Origin: Spirochaetaceae bacterium
Lineage (GTDB): Bacteria; Spirochaetota; Spirochaetia; SZUA-6; Bin103
Direction: 5' to 3'
DNA: 5,213 nucleotides
Assembly (NCBI GenBank): GCA_026710565.1
Contig: JAPOQV010000028.1
Location: 1-5,213, forward strand
The notes below the pieces were generated by a model that worked only from the letters and a program-made list of their open reading frames with translations, did no database searches and had not been told where the DNA came from. Below are positions 1 to 5,143 of this stretch, in pieces (position 1 is the stretch's first letter; each line of letters begins with the position of its first letter). Both the position numbers and the translations under genes were made by a program.

Positions 1-2
1 GC

Positions 3-452
3 CGCGGGCGCCTGCGGACGGGCGTGGTGGCCGCCGGGGGGCGGATGGAGGAGCCGAAGTTCCGCCTGTCGATCGCCCAGAACCGGCTGCCGAACGTCGA
101 GTGCTTCTACTACATGCGGCTCCACGGCCGAAACGCCGCCAAGTGGTGGCGGCACGACCGTGCCGAGGAGCGCTACGACTATCACTACTCCGCCGACGAG
201 CTGCGCCCGTTCCGAGACACCGCCGATGCCGCCGCCCGGCTCGTGAAGCGGCTCTACCTCTACATGAACAACCACTTCGCCGCGAAGTCCGTGGCCAACG
301 CCGCCACCCTGAAGCACCAGCTCGGCCTGGAGGTGCCCGGCACGTGGCGCGACGAGATGGTGGCGCGTTACCCGGAGCTCGACGGGGTGGTCGGGACGGG
401 CTCGGCGGCGGCGCCGTTGCTGCCGATCGGTGAACCGGCGGCGCGAGAGTGA
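3..452 (+). CDS. DUF72 (YecE-like) family protein, C-terminal part, 5' end outside window
   Basis: The reading frame is open from base 3 to the TGA at 450-452, so the gene begins to the left of the window; the GTG at 24 and ATG at 45 lie inside the protein-like stretch and are probably not starts. Visible hallmarks are EEPKFRLSIAQNRLPN, then FYYMRLHGRNAAKWW, then LYLYMNNHFAAKSVANA. The HGRN and NNHF...SVANA blocks are the familiar C-terminal signatures of DUF72, a TIM-barrel family whose biochemical role is not firmly established. Spacing of the blocks and the end shortly after a YPEL motif fit the natural C-terminus of the longer members of this family. The protein is presumably cytoplasmic; no membrane segment is visible. 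DUF72 genes occur in many contexts, so its place beside helicase and methyltransferase remnants is suggestive only. Family assignment is fairly sure; function is not. Confidence 0.82.
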   Translation, partial: RGRLRTGVVAAGGRMEEPKFRLSIAQNRLPNVECFYYMRLHGRNAAKWWRHDRAEERYDYHYSADELRPFRDTADAAARLVKRLYLYMNNHFAAKSVANAATLKHQLGLEVPGTWRDEMVARYPELDGVVGTGSAAAPLLPIGEPAARE

Positions 453-539
453 CAGTGTGCAGCGTGGGCGTCCGCAATGCTGGCCCTCCGCTGAACCGGC
501 CCGCGAACGCATGGGCGAAGCGCTGTCTCACGGCCGACC

Positions 540-568
540 TTGCCAAATATTGCCAATTCGTCTACGGT
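540..568 (+). promoter_or_regulatory. Putative promoter/operator of the parDE operon (leaderless)
   Basis: TTGCCA at 540-545 and TACGGT at 563-568 are separated by 17 bases and match the -35/-10 pattern loosely. The -10 (TANNNT form) ends six bases before the ATG at 575, which puts the transcription start at or very near the A of that ATG. No Shine-Dalgarno sequence precedes the ATG, consistent with a leaderless mRNA. The heptamer TTGCCAA occurs twice (540-546 and 550-556) with a 10-base period, about one helical turn, in a locally AT-rich patch of otherwise GC-rich DNA. ParD-type antitoxins are known to autorepress by binding repeats overlapping their promoter, so the heptamers may be the operator; that is inference. 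Confidence 0.45.
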
Positions 569-574
569 CCCGTC

Positions 575-814
575 ATGGGCACGATGAACATATCGTTGCC
601 GGATGCGCTGAGGTCCTTCGTGGACCAGCAGGTCGCGTCGCGCGGATACGGCACATCGAGCGAGTACGTCCGGGAGCTGATTCGCCGGGACCAGGATCGT
701 CAGCGCCTGCGGGGCCTGCTGCTCGACGGCGCGGACTCCGCACCGGCGTCCACGGCGGACGGAGCCCGCTTCGATCGCCTGCGTGAACGCGTCCGCCGGC
801 AGACGACGGCGTGA
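575..814 (+). CDS. parD: ParD-family ribbon-helix-helix antitoxin
   Basis: A 79-residue protein (76 if the second ATG at 584 is used) that would neutralise the ParE toxin encoded immediately downstream and repress the operon. The N-terminus MNISLPDALRSFVDQQVAS is the beta-strand plus first helix of a ParD/CC2985-type RHH DNA-binding domain. The following RGYGTSSEYVRELIRRD is the family's diagnostic GY.sSEYVReLIR block (residues 24-39). The C-terminal third is charged and Ala/Arg-rich, as expected for the segment that wraps the toxin. Size is normal for the family. A longer frame exists back to 449 but its translation is not ParD-like; the ATG at 575 is favoured because a TANNNT box lies six bases upstream. 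The stop codon overlaps the toxin start (GTGA at 811-814), implying translational coupling. It appears intact. Confidence 0.9.
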   Translation: MGTMNISLPDALRSFVDQQVASRGYGTSSEYVRELIRRDQDRQRLRGLLLDGADSAPASTADGARFDRLRERVRRQTTA

Positions 815-1140
815 GCCGCAAACGGGTCGTTCTGCGGGAACGGGCGGACCGCGATGCCGTCGAGGCTGTCGAGCACTATCTGGGCGAGGCCGGCGAGAGG
901 ATCGCGCTCGGCTTCGTCGACGCGCTCGAGCGTGCGTGCGCGCACATCGCCCGCCATCCGGCGGCGGGTTCGTCGCGCCATGCCCACGAGCTGAATCTCC
1001 CCGGCCTGAGGGCCTGGCCCCTGAAGCGTTATCCGTATCTGCTGTTCTACGTGGAACGCGACGACCACGTCGATGTCTGGCGCCTGCTCCGTGCGGAACG
1101 GGACATCCCGGCGTGGCTGTGGGAGCCGGAGGACCCTTGA
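811..1140 (+). CDS. parE: ParE/RelE-superfamily toxin
   Basis: A 109-residue protein of the RelE/ParE fold. Chromosomal ParE members typically poison DNA gyrase, whereas other members of the superfamily cleave mRNA on the ribosome; the sequence alone does not settle the target. Visible features are an N-terminal beta strand (RVVLRERADRD), two helices spanning about residues 14-48 with the usual A...F...L...C..I..HP pattern, a central strand with LPGLRAWPLKRYPYLLFY (residues 63-80), and the terminal DVWRLLRAERDIPAWL (residues 89-103) that corresponds to the conserved LxxxRDI.alL end of ParE. The spot that often reads HG or HA before RDI is RA here. The GTG start is inside the antitoxin stop (GTGA) and has no Shine-Dalgarno sequence of its own, so it depends on coupling. 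Length and motifs suggest an intact toxin paired with the adjacent ParD. Confidence 0.9.
   Translation: MSRKRVVLRERADRDAVEAVEHYLGEAGERIALGFVDALERACAHIARHPAAGSSRHAHELNLPGLRAWPLKRYPYLLFYVERDDHVDVWRLLRAERDIPAWLWEPEDP
1128..1133 (+). promoter_or_regulatory. Ribosome binding site for the helicase remnant
   Basis: GGAGGA lies inside the end of the ParE gene, ten bases upstream of the ATG at 1144. It supports 1144 as the original start of the SNF2-like helicase rather than the in-frame GTG at 1207, which has no such sequence. It also places the helicase start only three bases after the ParE stop. Confidence 0.5.
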
Positions 1141-1143
1141 TCG

Positions 1144-1811
1144 ATGGACTCCGACCCGATTCCAGCCTTGCGTAGCCTCGATTCAGCCCTGGCGAGTGCC
1201 GGCCCCGTGCCGGCGCCCGGCGCCCGCGTCGTGATCCGCGACGCCGAGTGGGTGATCCGCCGCGTCGACCGCTGTCCGGACGGCGGCTACCACTCGTGTG
1301 CGACCGACGCCGGCGTCGCTGTTCGAGAGCGATCTCGCGTACTGCGAAGCGGCGCTGCACCGGCTGCGGGAGAAGGACCGAACGTTGCGGTTCGAGAGCG
1401 ATGTGACCGGAACGGTTCTGACCCTGGATGCACCGGAGGACCTGCAGCGGCGGTTCGGCTACTTCCCGCGAGAGGTGACTCCCGAGAACGGCCGCTTCGC
1501 GCTGACGGGGACCGGAACCGGATGCGCGACGCCATCGCCGACAGCCGCCACGAGGAAAGGGCGTGGCCGACCGTCCACTACCTCTGGCGCCTCAACCGCC
1601 AGCTTCGCAGCTCGAGCTGCAGCTCGAACGGTCGGAGCAGGCGGAGGCGTTCAAACGCGCCCGTCAGGAACGCGGCCAACGCGACATCGACACGCTCTTC
1701 GACGAGTACCTGGAGTGGGTCCAGGAGACCATGACCACCGAGCCGCAGCCGTACATCAAGGTGGTCTGCGTGATGACCGGGAATCGGGGAACCCCCGACC
1801 GGAAGGCGTGA
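1144..1811 (+). pseudogene. SNF2-type helicase remnant (DrmD-like?), ATPase core deleted, frameshifted
   Basis: Four protein-like pieces in three frames make sense only as one broken gene. Piece 1 (1144 to about 1296) carries PGARVVIRDAEWVIRRVD, typical of the extreme N-terminus of large SNF2-like helicases, including those of DISARM-type defence loci. Piece 2 (1298 to about 1503) carries SLFESDLAYCEAALHRLRE and a strand-rich DAPEDLQRRFGYFP section. Piece 3 (about 1504-1600) reads DRNRMRDAIADSRHEERAWP followed by VHYLWRLN. Piece 4 (about 1605-1811) reads RDIDTLFDEYLEWVQETMTT and then EPQPYIKVVCVMTG, resembling the C-terminal end of such helicases. None of the ATPase motifs (Walker A, DEAH, SAT, motif VI) is present between pieces 1 and 2, so about 2 kb of core has probably been lost. 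Intact relatives are around a thousand residues; only about 220 codons remain. The helicase assignment rests on recalled family character; DrmD specifically is a guess. Confidence 0.58.
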
Positions 1812-1819
1812 GCAGTGGG

Positions 1820-1825
1820 TAGAAT
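1820..1825 (+). promoter_or_regulatory. Possible -10 box upstream of the methyltransferase remnant
   Basis: TAGAAT sits nine bases after the stop of the helicase remnant, in a 120-base gap before the ATG at 1932. It is a good -10 match, with a TG dinucleotide slightly upstream, but no convincing -35 is visible. If used, it would give a leader of about 100 bases. A second TAN3T-like hexamer, TAGACT at 1925-1930, lies too close to the ATG to serve it. I see nothing else in the gap. Confidence 0.25.
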
Positions 1826-1931
1826 GGACTGACGAGCGGATGGGATCCGTCGACCCCACCCGAGAGCCCGAGCGCCGGGTTCCGGCGCCGATCCCCTCTG
1901 ACCGACGACGCCCGGATGACCGCGTAGACTC

Positions 1932-2130
1932 ATGCCCGCTGCGACCGCTGCCGCCTTCACCGGCATCCACAACGAGAACGAGTTCTACAGCCACCACTAC
2001 CTGTCGGAGATCCTCAGCGGCGACATCCGGTCGACGGTGGACCGCTGGCGGGAATCCGCGGAGGCCGGCGGCGGACAGACGCCGTACGCCGCACTCCGCG
2101 CCCTGGCCGGCGACTACGTGCGGCGGCCTC
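1932..2130 (+). pseudogene. N-terminal fragment of an Eco57I-like (type IIG/DISARM-style) DNA methyltransferase
   Basis: From the ATG at 1932 about 63 codons read like the start of the large Eco57I-type N6-adenine methyltransferases: FTGIHNENEFYSHHYLSE at residues 9-26, then ILSGDIRSTVDRW and TPYAALRALAGDY ending near 2120. The block NENEFYSHHYLSEI is the recognisable N-terminal signature of these proteins, which are usually well over a thousand residues. The SAM-binding motif and the NPPY catalytic motif are absent anywhere in the window, so the catalytic domain is gone and the fragment cannot methylate DNA. After codon 63 the frame turns into arginine/proline-rich shadow sequence. It follows a SNF2-like helicase remnant, the neighbour expected in DISARM-like loci, which strengthens both calls. 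No strong ribosome binding site precedes the start. Confidence 0.62.
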
Positions 2131-2450
2131 CCGCGGAAGGCCGTCAAGGGCGACACCGCCTGGACCCTGCGCCGCCCTGGCGGCGTCACCGCAACCGACA
2201 CCGCCCTCGGCTGGGAGGACTGCGATCTCCGCGAAGGCATCGTGACTCGCCGCATCACCGACGACACCCTCCCCGGCGGTCCCGTCGAGCGCTTGATCGA
2301 GTACCACGCACCTTCGACCGCTGCGACCGCGAGCAGGACTACCGGACGGCGTGGGAGGCATTCACGCAGCGGTTCGGAATCCTGGGCGGGCAACACCGTT
2401 CCCGTGCTCGTGGAAGGACGGAACACGGGTCGGACAGGCTCCGTCCGTAA
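2131..2450 (+). pseudogene. Unidentified protein-coding remnant with one frameshift
   Basis: Two stretches look like real protein but lie in different frames. In frame with base 2146, about 55 residues include KGDTAWTLRRPGGVTATDTA, LGWEDCDLREGIVTRRI and GGPVERLIEYH (to about 2310). From about 2308 a second frame gives RTFDRCDREQDYRTAWEAFT followed by QRFGILGG (to about 2400). The join falls cleanly between EYH and RTFDRC, suggesting a single one-base loss in a formerly continuous protein. I do not recognise the family. It has no start codon of its own and begins where the methyltransferase fragment breaks off, so it could be a distant part of that same methyltransferase after an internal deletion or the end of another gene of the old cluster. 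The frame closes at 2450, just before the ribosome binding site of the next gene. Confidence 0.4.
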
Positions 2451-2454
2451 AACC

Positions 2455-2462
2455 AGGGGGAG
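2455..2462 (+). promoter_or_regulatory. Ribosome binding site of cassette gene 1
   Basis: AGGGGGAG, purine-rich and close to the anti-Shine-Dalgarno complement, lies ten bases before the ATG at 2473. It decides that start: the same frame is open far upstream, but the upstream translation belongs to unrelated remnants. Confidence 0.55.
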
Positions 2463-2472
2463 AATCGATCCC

Positions 2473-3165
2473 ATGCCGGTTCTTCATGTCCATCATCGCG
2501 ACGCGTCGATCCAGGTCACGATCAGGCTGACTCGCTTTATCGCCGACTGGCCGGCGGCGCAGCAGAAATTCATCGGCGGAATCGCGGACCGGTTTTCCAT
2601 CGGGCCCGGTAGTTTCAGCGTCACGCCGGGGTTGTCGCTCGACGACTTGCGATGTAGATGCCAGCTCTTCGGAGGCGCATGCAGCATCGTTCTCTCGCCC
2701 GATGTACTGTCTCTGAACTTCGCGAACGTGGGACGGCGGGCGCATCCGCAGGTCATCGAGACGGTGCGGCGATCCCTGGAATGGCTGGCGGCCGCACTCG
2801 GAGAGAATGGACGGGACTCGATATCGTTCACCACCAGCGCGCACATGGAGGCAACGGACAGCACCGCCGTCGATGCGTACCTCGGCCAGTTCGTTCGCGG
2901 AGATGTCGACCGCATCATGCGGTCGGAGCCCGGCGCCAAGCATCTGCCGTCGACGCGCATCGTGTGCTCGGACGAGAACGGACGGTGGATGTTGCTGCGC
3001 GTGGTTGAGAAATCGATGTCGCTCGAGTCGGGTGTCTTCGTGGACACGCGCGTCGAGATCCGGTCTCCGGATCCGGCGGCCTTCGATGACCACGTCGCTT
3101 TGCTCGACCGTCTCGACGGGCTTGCGGATCGCTTGGTCGGCCTGCAACCGGAGGATGACCAATGA
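2473..3165 (+). CDS. Unknown protein, gene 1 of three-gene cassette (230 aa)
   Basis: I cannot name a characterised family. The protein is soluble, without signal peptide or membrane segment, and has alternating beta-rich and helical stretches. A helix-like RFIADWPAAQQKFIGGIADR lies at residues 21-40. A compact CRCQLFGGACSIVLSP block at residues 61-76, with three cysteines, looks like a conserved core. A long helix spans about 91-110 (HPQVIETVRRSLEWLAAALG), and an acidic, leucine-rich helix closes the protein (DDHVALLDRLDGLADRLVGL, 205-224). The layout resembles, loosely and from memory, sporadically distributed hypothetical proteins of mobile regions such as TIGR04255-like ones; I would not rely on that. 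The gene has a good ribosome binding site, is uninterrupted amid broken neighbours, and overlaps the next gene by four bases (ATGA), so the two are probably translated in a coupled way and may act together. Confidence 0.78.
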   Translation: MPVLHVHHRDASIQVTIRLTRFIADWPAAQQKFIGGIADRFSIGPGSFSVTPGLSLDDLRCRCQLFGGACSIVLSPDVLSLNFANVGRRAHPQVIETVRRSLEWLAAALGENGRDSISFTTSAHMEATDSTAVDAYLGQFVRGDVDRIMRSEPGAKHLPSTRIVCSDENGRWMLLRVVEKSMSLESGVFVDTRVEIRSPDPAAFDDHVALLDRLDGLADRLVGLQPEDDQ

Positions 3166-3803
3166 CGACGACCACCGCCGGCGTCGGTATGGGGCAGCAT
3201 GGCGATGTCTACTCGCTGCCGCAGACCGCTGCCGCCAATGCCGAGGAAGGGGTGCATCAGAGCGCGAGCCTCGTCGTACAGGCCACACCACCAGTTCGAC
3301 GGATTTTCACGTCTCCCTGGTCGACCGCGGACGGCTCGGTGGGGTGGCTGGCGGATACCCTGCGGCCGAGTGGGACGTGGCTCGAGGATGCCTTGCGAAC
3401 CCTGGCGGAAGTGGACGAGGAGATCGCCGAGGAGGGCCTCCCTGCAATCGGCCTGCCCGCCCGGAAGGAGGCGGAGCGGATCATCGTCGCTCTGGCGCGG
3501 CACCCGTGGGCGCCCACGGTCTATCCCACACAGGACGCTGAGATCGCCATCCATTTCAAGTCGCCGGATCGGCCCAATTCCGTGATCATCCTGCTCGACA
3601 GCCACGGGCGGGGAGAGTGCTACGCCTACACCGGCGGGCGCAGTCGGCGCGCGCACTACGACGTTGCGTCAGACCTGCCGGACGGTTTCGTCAGGGAGCA
3701 GTTGCGGGCCCTGGCGCCGGGACGGGCGGCGGGTCCAGCGACCCAGGAGGGCCTCGGTACATCCGCCATGGTGTTTTTTGTGGGAGCGCCGACCGGACTG
3801 TAG
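3162..3803 (+). CDS. Unknown protein, gene 2 of three-gene cassette (213 aa)
   Basis: The start at 3162 overlaps the stop of gene 1 (ATGA) and has GGAGG at 3150-3154, seven bases upstream. Residues 1-60 are low-complexity, rich in Ala, Thr and Gln, and may be poorly conserved or disordered. A probable globular domain covers residues 62-186: a helix with WLEDALRTLAEVDEEIAEEG, then PARKEAERIIVALARHPWAP, then strands in VYPTQDAEIAIHF and SVIILLDSHGRGECYAYTGG, a tyrosine-containing turn RRAHYD, and a final helix PDGFVREQLRAL. The pattern YPTxDxEIAIxF followed by an ILLDxxGxGxCY hairpin is distinctive. No catalytic motif that I know is obvious and no membrane segment is present. I have an impression of similar hypothetical proteins beside genes like gene 1 in GC-rich bacteria, not verified. 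It is intact and presumably a partner of gene 1. Confidence 0.8.
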   Translation: MTTTTAGVGMGQHGDVYSLPQTAAANAEEGVHQSASLVVQATPPVRRIFTSPWSTADGSVGWLADTLRPSGTWLEDALRTLAEVDEEIAEEGLPAIGLPARKEAERIIVALARHPWAPTVYPTQDAEIAIHFKSPDRPNSVIILLDSHGRGECYAYTGGRSRRAHYDVASDLPDGFVREQLRALAPGRAAGPATQEGLGTSAMVFFVGAPTGL

Positions 3804-3843
3804 ACGCCGCCTGCCGGAGAATCCCCCGGACCCCAGTTCGCGA

Positions 3844-4281
3844 ATGTCACTGCCGCCACAGGTCGACTCGCAGGAAACGCTGGGTCGGAGCGTCTTCTCC
3901 AGCCGGAGCAGCCGGCGCGCGCGACAGGGCCGGATTGACATGAAGGTCTTTCTGGAGCGGGAGGACGCGGAGTCGATCTCCGTCGATCGCATGGATCACG
4001 CGCCGATCTCCGAGTTGGCCGCGTGGTCCCGAGATCGCGGGCGGAGCAGAAACCCGCCGCAGACCTTCCACGGGTGGGCGGTACTGATCGCCGAGGACGC
4101 CAGCAGAAGCGGCCGAACCGTGCTCGCCACGCCGATGCCTGAGAACCCGTGCCATGCAGACATCTTGCTGAACGTCACGGGCGACGAAAGGAGGCGACAA
4201 CAGAAGCAGCACGCCAACGAATTGGCCGCCCATGCCACTTGGCGGGAGGCGGAACCAGTTTCCAGCGCGGAGAACTCATGA
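3844..4281 (+). CDS. Unknown protein, gene 3 of three-gene cassette (145 aa)
   Basis: The frame is open upstream into gene 2, but the ATG at 3844 is the likely start: it comes 40 bases after the gene 2 stop, and protein-like sequence begins there. The ribosome binding site is weak. The N-terminus is basic (SSRSSRRARQGRID, residues 19-32). Distinctive segments follow: VFLEREDAESISVDRMDHAP (35-54), TFHGWAVLIAEDA (74-86), PMPENPCHADILL (97-109) and HANELAAHATWREAEP (123-138). Histidines, acidic residues and a cysteine in the PENPCHAD block could form an active or metal site, but that is speculation. There is no membrane segment. The stop overlaps the start of the antitoxin-like frame by ATGA, so this gene was translationally coupled to it. 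Base composition matches its neighbours and no frameshift is visible. Family and function are unknown to me. Confidence 0.75.
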   Translation: MSLPPQVDSQETLGRSVFSSRSSRRARQGRIDMKVFLEREDAESISVDRMDHAPISELAAWSRDRGRSRNPPQTFHGWAVLIAEDASRSGRTVLATPMPENPCHADILLNVTGDERRRQQKQHANELAAHATWREAEPVSSAENS

Positions 4282-4553
4282 CCACGATCACCTTCGAATT
4301 GCCGGAGGAGTTGGCAGAGGAGCGAGGAGGCACGGCTTCTGGCGGCCAGCGCGGTCGAGGCGATGATTCGGGAGACCCTTCGTCGGCGTGCAGCAAGGAG
4401 CTGCTGGAGGCCGCGAGCAAGCTGGCGGCGGCTGAACTCCCGCCGCTGACGCTGGCAGAGATTCAGGAGGAGGTGGACGCGGTGCGCTCAGAGAAGCGCC
4501 GGCGTGCGACGCGTGCTCGACACCGACTTCGTCATGCCACGGTCGACCGATGA
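4278..4553 (+). pseudogene. VapB-like antitoxin, middle segment out of frame through two compensating indels
   Basis: A 91-codon frame starts at ATG 4278, inside the stop of the preceding gene, with GGAG five bases upstream. Residues 1-15 (MTTITFELPEELAEE) are a ribbon-helix-helix N-terminus of the kind found in antitoxins, and residues 39-75 (SKELLEAASKL, then LPPLTLAEIQEEVDAVRSEK) are an ordinary antitoxin C-terminus. Residues 17-38 are glycine/serine-rich nonsense in this frame. Shifting one frame over about 4324-4392 restores EEARLLAASAVEAMIRETLR plus RRA, exactly the missing RHH helices. Thus an indel near 4318-4328 and a one-base loss near 4392 cancel each other. As it stands the protein keeps both ends but lacks its DNA-binding helices and is probably non-functional, unless the indels are sequencing errors. 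The next frame is a PIN-toxin start, which supports a VapBC-type pair. Confidence 0.6.
4504..4545 (+). pseudogene. N-terminal stub of a PIN-domain (VapC-like) toxin
   Basis: Starting at the GTG at 4504, inside the 3' end of the antitoxin frame, the sequence reads VRRVLDTDFVM. This matches the first strand of PIN-domain ribonuclease toxins, normally MRxVLDTNVxxS, including the first catalytic Asp; the usual Asn after the Thr is Asp here. After about a dozen codons the similarity ends and the frame runs through unrelated residues to a TGA near 4618. The remaining hundred-plus residues, with the other acidic catalytic positions, are missing. Position and overlap with the antitoxin are those expected of VapBC. 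The stub is short, so the call leans on context. Confidence 0.45.
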
Positions 4554-4676
4554 GTGCTGCCTGTGGTGCTGTACAACGGCGCACGGCCATGGCGGGCGGC
4601 TCGGGAGACGCGCAAGTTGATCGCGACGGTGGGACCGGATCTGGCGCGGTATCAACCGCCTCAGCTCCACGACGAT
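4551..4676 (+). pseudogene. Internal fragment of an Rpn-family (PD-(D/E)XK, Transposase_31) nuclease
   Basis: In frame with GTG 4554, about 40 residues read VLPVVLYNGARPWRAARETR and then LIATVGPDLARYQPPQ. The P[VI]VLYNG.rpW.a..d...Li block followed by a P.LarYQP segment is the recognisable core of Rpn (recombination-promoting nuclease / putative transposase) proteins. Intact members are about 250-330 residues. Upstream parts that normally carry the catalytic PD-(D/E)XK residues, and the downstream LLLDE block, are absent. The fragment abuts the PIN-toxin stub with no gap, so its 5' boundary is a deletion or recombination junction. The open frame continues to 4820 but loses resemblance after about 4676. 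From there to 4816 I see no recognisable coding or structural feature. Confidence 0.5.
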
Positions 4677-4816
4677 CGCGCTTTCGTCGGCCACCTCCGG
4701 CCGTGGCGATCAGGCTACCTGCCTCGGGCGCCGTGTATCGTCATGCGACCCAATCGAGACACCCGTTGCTCGCGGTGGCGCGCAAGCGGTCGCGAGCGTC
4801 GTCCGGCGTCTGTCCC

Positions 4817-5143
4817 ATGATTCCCTCCGTCCTCGCCGACGACGTCACCGGCGCGCTCGGCGACTTCCCGCCACCGGCTTCGGTCTATCGAACCCGGCGC
4901 TCGCGCACGTCATCGACGACTTCCTCGCCCAGCCCGACAACCTCGCCAAGGGGCCGTATCTCTCCATCGCCCTGCCGTTCCAGCCGGCGCCCGAGGGCGG
5001 CGAGCCGTTCCCGGAGGTGCCCCTCGGGTTCACCCCGTATCGCCACCAGCGCACGGCGTTCTCGCGTCTGGCCGCGGGCGCCGGGCGGTCGACGGTGGTC
5101 GCCACCGGCACCGGCTCGGGCAAGACGGAGTGCTTCCTGTCAC
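4817..5143 (+). pseudogene. N-terminal fragment of a DEAD/DEAH SF2 helicase, frameshifted, broken after motif I
   Basis: ATG 4817 opens MIPSVLADDVTGALGDF, like the start of large SF2 DEAD/DEAH helicases (YprA/COG1205-like). At about 4867 the frame shifts by one base loss, after which ATGFGLSNPALAHVIDDFLA, then NLAKGPYLSIALPFQ, then a Q-motif-like PLGFTPYRHQRTAFSRL follow. Motif I (Walker A) reads ATGTGSGKTECFL at 5101-5139. In this family motif I is normally followed by YP and the rest of a RecA domain; here the similarity stops after FL. Motif II (DEAD/DEAH), motif III and the second RecA domain are missing, so no ATP-driven unwinding is possible. No ribosome binding site is evident. Such helicases accompany methyltransferases and SNF2 helicases in DISARM-like and other defence loci, which fits the fragments to the left. 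Confidence 0.68.

Noticed and set aside
368..1360. Long minus-strand open frame of 330 codons
   Set aside because: Its translation is arginine/proline-rich low complexity and it lies antisense to the clear ParD and ParE genes; long antisense frames are expected in GC-rich DNA.
1321..1402. 13-base direct repeat GTTCGAGAGCGAT at 1321-1333 and 1390-1402
   Set aside because: Both copies encode FESD in the same frame of the helicase remnant; no sign of a mobile element or target duplication.
2416..2446. Hairpin GGACGGA/TCCGTCC before cassette gene 1
   Set aside because: Seven-base stem with a 17-base loop and no T-tract; not convincing as terminator or riboswitch.
1840..2472. In-frame N-terminal extension of cassette gene 1 back to 1840
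   Set aside because: The upstream part covers the methyltransferase start and another remnant in shadow frames; AGGGGGAG and ATG 2473 give a better start and normal protein from there on.
2362..3656. Long minus-strand open frames opposite cassette genes 1 and 2
   Set aside because: The plus-strand frames have good ribosome binding sites, ATGA coupling and normal protein composition; the antisense translations look like shadows.
4741..4818. Small minus-strand frame of 25 codons divergent from the SF2 helicase start
   Set aside because: Too short, no ribosome binding site and no recognised motif.
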